Origin: an uncultured Bacilli bacterium
GTDB lineage: Bacteria > Bacillota_I > Bacilli_A > RF39 > UBA660
NCBI GenBank assembly: GCA_947632295.1
Contig: CANROQ010000030.1
Span: forward strand, 1 to 9,475
Reading direction: 5' to 3'
DNA: 9,475 nt
Shown piece by piece: positions 4,915 to 9,475 of this stretch. Position numbers and translations under genes: made by a program. The notes under the pieces are model-generated. The model searched no databases and was not told where the DNA came from. It worked only from the letters and a program-made list of their open reading frames with translations. Each line of letters opens with the position of its first letter. Position 1 is the stretch's first letter.

Positions 4915-5847
4915 ATGAAAATACAGGTTAAATCATATGGTGGTAGAATTGGGTTTTATTTAAGAAAATATATACCCAATATTTGTAGTAATTCTTATTT
5001 ATTTTTGCAACGCAAATTATCTAATTTGCCAAATAAAAAATATATGAAGATTAATGAAAATTATATCTTGCCACTTTTTGTTAATATTGAAACTATTAGT
5101 AAATGTAATGGATTATGTTCATTTTGCTGCTGCAATGCAAAAGACGATACTAGAGATACAAAAATAATGACTGATGAAACTTTTAAAAAAATAATCGATG
5201 ATTTAGAAAATATCAATTATGATGGCGTAATTACTTTAAATATTAATAATGAACCATTTTTAGATAAAAATTTAATTGATAAATTAAAGTATATTCGAGA
5301 GAAAATTCCTAATGCATATTCGTACCTTTATACTAATGGTAGTCTTTTAAATAAAAAAAAAATAGAGGAAATTATTAATTATGATTTATTAGATGAGTTA
5401 GTAATTAATAATTATAGTACTAGTTATAAATTGAACAAATGGAATAAAGAAAATTACAATTATTTAAAAAATAAAAATATAAATTGTAAAATTACCATTA
5501 ATCGTCGTTATTCTCATGAGGTACTTAGTAATAGAGCTAATACTTCACCAAATAAAAAAGGTACTAGAATTATTAAATCGTATTGTTCTATTCCTTATAC
5601 AGATTTAAATATTTTTCCAGACGGTATTATTGGAATTTGCTGTTGTGATACCAAAGAAAAAACAAATTTTGGGAATGTATACGATGATAATATTATCACT
5701 ATTTTTAATAATGAAAAGTTTAAATTATTACGAAAAAATATGCTTAATGGTAGATATAATAATAATTTTTGTAAAAATTGTGATTTTAATGATATTGGTA
5801 CAAGAAGAAAAAGAATTAGACAAAAAATAAAGTTAAGAAAAAATTGA
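4915..5847 (+). CDS. Radical SAM protein with SPASM-type C-terminal cluster
   Basis: This is a cytoplasmic iron-sulfur enzyme that cleaves S-adenosylmethionine to start radical chemistry; the substrate is unknown. Numbering from ATG 4915 (310 aa), the CxxxCxxC cluster motif is Cys64, Cys68, Cys71 in CNGLCSFCCCNA, with two extra cysteines directly after. NNEPF at 111-115 takes the place of the GGEP SAM-binding motif, and YTNGSLL at 139-145 is typical of the barrel. The C-terminal part carries YCSIPY (Cys224), IFPDGIIGICCCD (Cys242-244), NFGNV and CKNC (Cys286, Cys289), the usual layout of SPASM/twitch auxiliary cluster domains. About 55 residues precede the core and the tail is strongly basic. 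No precursor peptide gene is adjacent, so a peptide-modifying role is not suggested. Large membrane proteins follow 16 nt downstream, which points to a glycan or lipid-linked substrate, as an inference. Its TGA stop is followed at once by TAA. Confidence 0.87.
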   Translation: MKIQVKSYGGRIGFYLRKYIPNICSNSYLFLQRKLSNLPNKKYMKINENYILPLFVNIETISKCNGLCSFCCCNAKDDTRDTKIMTDETFKKIIDDLENINYDGVITLNINNEPFLDKNLIDKLKYIREKIPNAYSYLYTNGSLLNKKKIEEIINYDLLDELVINNYSTSYKLNKWNKENYNYLKNKNINCKITINRRYSHEVLSNRANTSPNKKGTRIIKSYCSIPYTDLNIFPDGIIGICCCDTKEKTNFGNVYDDNIITIFNNEKFKLLRKNMLNGRYNNNFCKNCDFNDIGTRRKRIRQKIKLRKN

Positions 5848-5863
5848 TAAAGAGTGTGATTTT

Positions 5864-7483
5864 ATGAAAAAAGTTATTAATTTTATATCTAAATATAAAT
5901 ATGTAATATTGTTGATTATTTTATATATAGTTTTTTTTCTTCAAATGCAATTAGTATATTTTTATGGTGATGATTTTCAAGTTATGTATCCCATACATAA
6001 TGATCGTAGTTTTGGTAATATTTTAATATATTGTTTAAAAGAAATGTCTTTTTTTTGGAATGAATGGTCTGGAAGATTAGTTGGACATTTTATTGTTAGT
6101 TTTGGTTTATCATTTTTTGGTATTCAATTTTTTAGAATATTAAACCCAATTATGGTTTTTATAATGATATATTTATGTTTAAAAATATTTAGTTTATTTA
6201 AAAATATTGACTTAAAAAAATGCCTATTTTATTTTTCACTAATTGTAATAGGCTTTAATGTGCATATAGCGAGGGAAACTTTATATTGGGCTTATGGTGG
6301 CATATTATATATATGGGGTTTTAATTTAACATTATTTGTAATTTATTTTGTATATAAATATTATTTATTAAATAAAAAAATCAAAAAGAGTCTTTTAATA
6401 TTATTAAGTTTAATATGCTTTTTACATATGTTTATATTAGAACAACTAAGTTTTATTTTAATAGTATTTTTATTTTTTATTTTAATTGCATCATGGAAAA
6501 AACAAAATAATATTAAAGAAATAATTTTACTATTGATTATTTCTATAATCGGATTTTTGATATCATCTTTAGCGCCAGGTAATTTTTTAAGAGCCTATCA
6601 TTTGATAGATGAAATTTCATTATATACAAATTTACAAAGTATTTTTGGAAAAATTCAATTCTTTTTTAATATGCTTTTAAATCCAAATTTGTTCGGTATT
6701 TATTTTTTGATATTTGCTTTAATAATAAATTATAAATATATATCAAAGTTAAATGGCCATCATAAAATTTTTAAACTAATTCCTTGTATTATATTAATAA
6801 GTTATATTTTTATATTTTTATTATATAAAATTTTTGATGTTAATATTTTATTTTTTCATAATAATCAAGATGCTATGGAAATTTTCAGCTCGTATGAATT
6901 TCAAAAAATACCTATTATTAACATAATTTTAATGTATACATATTATTTTATACTTGTAATAAGTGTTCTATATATATCTTGTGTATCGCTTTGGAAAGAT
7001 AAAAAATTTTTATTTTTATCATTAATAGTTACTTTTATATCAACAATAATACCAGTAATATTTATTAGATATATGGGAATTCGTTATTATTTATATTTTT
7101 TACTTACTATGATTATTATTTCATTTGATTGTATTCATGATATGCCAAAAAATGCTTTGAATTTAAAATTTTTATATGTTTTTGAAGTAATTTGTTCATT
7201 AATTTTAATTTGTAACATTATATCTATTTTTAATGGTTATCTAAGAAATAGTAAAATCAATTTAATGAATTCCAAAGCTTTAATTGAAAATAATAATAAA
7301 ATTATAGTAATAGATGAAATACCATATGAAGATTTTGTATATACATGGCATAGTATTTATACTGATTATAGAGGCAATCATTCTTATTATGGATTTTATT
7401 TAAATGAATTTTATGAAAATTTCTACTCTATTGATACAAATAATATACATATTAGAACGGTAGATGGTTTATATGTTAGGTAG
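5864..7483 (+). CDS. DUF6056-like multi-pass membrane protein, putative GT-C glycosyltransferase
   Basis: The 539-aa protein is mostly membrane-spanning, with about a dozen hydrophobic segments from residue 12 to about 457 and a soluble tail of about 80 residues at the C terminus. After the first segment comes YFYGDDFQ with Gly35-Asp36-Asp37, then FFWNEWSGRLVGHF (63-76), and a conserved-looking APGNFLRA at 237-244. An acidic pair in the first outer loop followed by W..WxGR and APGNxxR is the pattern I associate with DUF6056, and an aspartate in this position is the catalytic hallmark of GT-C enzymes that use polyprenyl-phosphate sugars. The glycosyltransferase role is an inference. The ribosome binding site is an imperfect AGAGTGTGAT (5851-5860). 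The next gene overlaps its last 20 nt. Confidence 0.8.
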   Translation: MKKVINFISKYKYVILLIILYIVFFLQMQLVYFYGDDFQVMYPIHNDRSFGNILIYCLKEMSFFWNEWSGRLVGHFIVSFGLSFFGIQFFRILNPIMVFIMIYLCLKIFSLFKNIDLKKCLFYFSLIVIGFNVHIARETLYWAYGGILYIWGFNLTLFVIYFVYKYYLLNKKIKKSLLILLSLICFLHMFILEQLSFILIVFLFFILIASWKKQNNIKEIILLLIISIIGFLISSLAPGNFLRAYHLIDEISLYTNLQSIFGKIQFFFNMLLNPNLFGIYFLIFALIINYKYISKLNGHHKIFKLIPCIILISYIFIFLLYKIFDVNILFFHNNQDAMEIFSSYEFQKIPIINIILMYTYYFILVISVLYISCVSLWKDKKFLFLSLIVTFISTIIPVIFIRYMGIRYYLYFLLTMIIISFDCIHDMPKNALNLKFLYVFEVICSLILICNIISIFNGYLRNSKINLMNSKALIENNNKIIVIDEIPYEDFVYTWHSIYTDYRGNHSYYGFYLNEFYENFYSIDTNNIHIRTVDGLYVR

Positions 7484-9263
7484 TTTTGTATTTTTAATTT
7501 CATCAGTTTTACTGATAGTTGTTTTCTTATTTTTAAAAAAGACATCTAATAAATTAAATATTATTAAATGGATTTTTATATCGATTGTACTATTATTTTG
7601 CTTTAACTCTTTTGTGGTATATATTTTAAGTTATATAAAAATACCTTCAAATCTTTTTGTTATAAGTCTTATTTATATATTAATAAGTTCATTTATTTAT
7701 TTAAAATTTTTGAGAAAAGAGAAACAAAAATATTATTTTAAATTAAAAGATTTATGGTATTTGCTTTTTATTTTATTACTAATTACTGTAATTTCTTTTA
7801 TAAGATTTGGCTTTCCATTTTCAATAACATACACAACGCTAGATCCTAGTATTCACTTTCAAAGTTCCTATAGTTTTTATCAAGAATCATTTTTACTCAA
7901 TTTTGTTAAAGATAAGACAATTTTAAATTTTGAAACATGGCGTTTTGGTTCATATGTAAATTTAGGTATTATTTTTAAATCTTTATCCCCATTTATATCA
8001 GAAAATAATTTTTATAATTTATATATTTTATTTGATATTTTTACATTATTTATGACAGCAGTATTATTTTATTATTTAATTAATAATGATAAGCATAATT
8101 TTATTAAGTTGATTGGCACAATTTTCTTTGTTTTAGGTTATCCACTTAACAATTTATTAATAGGTTTTTTCTATGTGGGACATGCTAGTTGCATAATAAT
8201 TGTAATAATGATGCTTATAAAAGAATTAAATAATGAAAAGATAAATTTTTATTTGCTATCTCTTTTAAACATAGGCTTAACATTTACATATTATTTATTT
8301 ATTCCATTTGTATTTTTAACAGAATTTATTTATTTTATCAAAAATAAACGTATTATACTAAAATATAGTTTTATGTTTGGATTACCTATTATATTAGGAT
8401 TTGCATATTTTATTTTTCCAACATTTCATAATACCAATATGAATTTAATAAATCAAACGCAAATTGATGGATACTTTTATAATGATGTTATAGGGAATTC
8501 TTTATTATTTTTACCAATTATAAGTTATTATTGTTACAAAAAATTTAAAGAAAAAAATATGGATTTTGAAATAATTATGACTATTGGGTTATTGTTATTT
8601 ATTTTAATTTTAAATATTTTAACAGTATGTAAAGTAATCTTGCCATATTATATTTCAAAATATTATTACATCTTATGGATTATGTGTTTTACAATTTTAT
8701 TTAGATGTTATGATAATTATTATGAAAGTGAAAAAATTCATTTTAATAATTATTTAGTTTTTATGATAGGAACTATTATTTTATCTATTACTAATATAGA
8801 AAATTTAATAATTAATTTGAATGAAGGAGATTGGAATAAAACAAAGCCTACCTCATTATTTAATGTTTATAGATATAATTTAGATTCTATTATGGAGCCT
8901 ATTGTTATATTTACAGCTGATGAAATAGAAGATATAAAAAAAATAAGATTAAATAGTAATGAAAAATTTATAACCAATGGCGAACCGGAACAAATCCTTT
9001 GGTTGATTGATTTTATTCAAAATGATGTAGTTAATTGTCCTGTTAATAATACTTATGATTGCATTCGAGGTTTGTACCAAACTGATGTTCAAAAATTTTT
9101 AAATGATAAAAATAATTTTTATGAGAATAAAGTATATATTTATTTGTCGAGAGATATGTATACATCTTATAATAATATAAATGAACAAATTATTTTAAAT
9201 ACTAATAATTTAAAAGATAACAATATTGAAAAATCTAAATTTGGTTTTGTCTTAAGAGGGTGA
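7464..9263 (+). CDS. Large multi-pass membrane protein, possible GT-C type transferase
   Basis: I do not recognise a named family. The 599 aa have roughly twelve or thirteen hydrophobic segments (about 5-24, 34-55, 63-82, 97-115, 184-206, 214-236, 240-252, 262-290, 300-318, 344-356, 368-390, 396-413, 428-447) and a soluble C-terminal domain from about 450 to 599, probably outside the cell. Between segments four and five lies a long loop with TTLDPSIHFQ (124-133). An Asp-x-x-x-His in an outer loop resembles the active-site loop of GT-C glycosyltransferases, which is suggestive only. The start at 7464 overlaps the previous gene by 20 nt. An ATG at 7473 is an alternative, and neither has a strong ribosome binding site, so translational coupling is likely. 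The TGA stop is followed after one codon by the in-frame start of the next gene. Confidence 0.82.
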   Translation: MVYMLGSFVFLISSVLLIVVFLFLKKTSNKLNIIKWIFISIVLLFCFNSFVVYILSYIKIPSNLFVISLIYILISSFIYLKFLRKEKQKYYFKLKDLWYLLFILLLITVISFIRFGFPFSITYTTLDPSIHFQSSYSFYQESFLLNFVKDKTILNFETWRFGSYVNLGIIFKSLSPFISENNFYNLYILFDIFTLFMTAVLFYYLINNDKHNFIKLIGTIFFVLGYPLNNLLIGFFYVGHASCIIIVIMMLIKELNNEKINFYLLSLLNIGLTFTYYLFIPFVFLTEFIYFIKNKRIILKYSFMFGLPIILGFAYFIFPTFHNTNMNLINQTQIDGYFYNDVIGNSLLFLPIISYYCYKKFKEKNMDFEIIMTIGLLLFILILNILTVCKVILPYYISKYYYILWIMCFTILFRCYDNYYESEKIHFNNYLVFMIGTIILSITNIENLIINLNEGDWNKTKPTSLFNVYRYNLDSIMEPIVIFTADEIEDIKKIRLNSNEKFITNGEPEQILWLIDFIQNDVVNCPVNNTYDCIRGLYQTDVQKFLNDKNNFYENKVYIYLSRDMYTSYNNINEQIILNTNNLKDNNIEKSKFGFVLRG

Positions 9264-9266
9264 TTT

Positions 9267-9475
9267 ATGAAAAAATATTTATTATCAACAACTGTTATTT
9301 TGATATCCTTAATTTCAGCTTTGTTTTTAACATTTTTATTAAGTGATTCAAAAATAAAAGAAAATGTAGTTAAAAGTATCGAAAATTATGATTTCATGGA
9401 CAATAAAAAATATAATTTAGATATCGATAATTATACAGATATGATAATATTAAATGTTATAACATACAATAGTAA
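9267..9475 (+). CDS. Membrane-anchored protein, 5' part only
   Basis: The first 69 residues are visible and the frame is still open at the window edge. A short basic start (MKKYLL) and a hydrophobic stretch at about 5-25 form a signal peptide or first membrane segment. Next comes a charged region with NYDF, and then NLDIDNYTDMIILN at about 51-64. An acidic outer loop right after a first membrane helix is similar in layout to the two preceding membrane proteins, so it may be a further large GT-C-like protein, but this cannot be decided from what is here. GAGGGTGAT (9256-9264) is a good ribosome binding site ending 2 nt before the ATG. It is part of the same operon. Confidence 0.75.
   Translation, partial: MKKYLLSTTVILISLISALFLTFLLSDSKIKENVVKSIENYDFMDNKKYNLDIDNYTDMIILNVITYNS

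Noticed and set aside
5630..5830. Plus-strand open frame of 66 codons inside the radical SAM gene
   Set aside because: It lies out of frame within the SPASM-like region, whose cysteine motifs are clear in the main frame.
4754..5863. RiPP system with a precursor peptide next to the radical SAM enzyme
   Set aside because: The flanking gaps (4754-4914 and 5848-5863) hold no small open frame with leader/core features. The divergent 109-aa protein has a coiled-coil tail rather than a core peptide.
1..9475. Mycoplasma genetic code (TGA = Trp)
   Set aside because: No housekeeping gene here contains an in-frame TGA and all visible tryptophans are TGG. Two genes use TGA as stop, one directly followed by TAA.

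Overview
The window is very AT-rich and carries Firmicutes-type expression signals: strong AGGAGG ribosome binding sites, TTGACA/TATAAT-like promoters with 16-17 nt spacers, and intrinsic terminators with T tracts. All tryptophans I can see are TGG, and two genes end in TGA, so the standard bacterial code fits better than the Mycoplasma code. This suggests a low-GC member of the Bacilli, perhaps an uncultured RF39-like or Erysipelotrichia-like gut lineage. The family-level placement is an inference only.

Left part (1-4328) is a housekeeping region. It holds ychF, a Bax-inhibitor-1 family membrane protein, an isopropylmalate-synthase-like DRE-TIM protein whose catalytic motifs are largely eroded, and the operon rpsF-ssb-rpsR with its own promoter and a structured leader. 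In Bacillus subtilis ychF (yyaF/engD) sits directly next to rpsF-ssb-rpsR, so the two middle genes look like an insertion into an ancestral neighbourhood. Each of the two has its own promoter.

Middle part (4329-4914) is a boundary. A strong terminator and a second hairpin separate the ribosomal operon from a small convergent minus-strand gene of unknown function (4424-4753). That gene shares an AT-rich divergent control region with the next plus-strand operon.

Right part (4915-9475) is an accessory-looking operon. It contains a radical SAM/SPASM-type enzyme, then a DUF6056-like multi-pass membrane protein, then a second large multi-pass protein with an aspartate-containing outer loop, then the start of a fourth, membrane-anchored protein cut off by the window edge. 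The gaps are 16 nt, a 20 nt overlap and 3 nt. My reading is a surface-glycan locus in which GT-C-like membrane glycosyltransferases work with a radical SAM modifying enzyme. The substrate and product are unknown, and this is the least described part of the window.

Several intergenic regions pack promoter and hairpin into the same bases (78-118, 1246-1276, 3212-3250).
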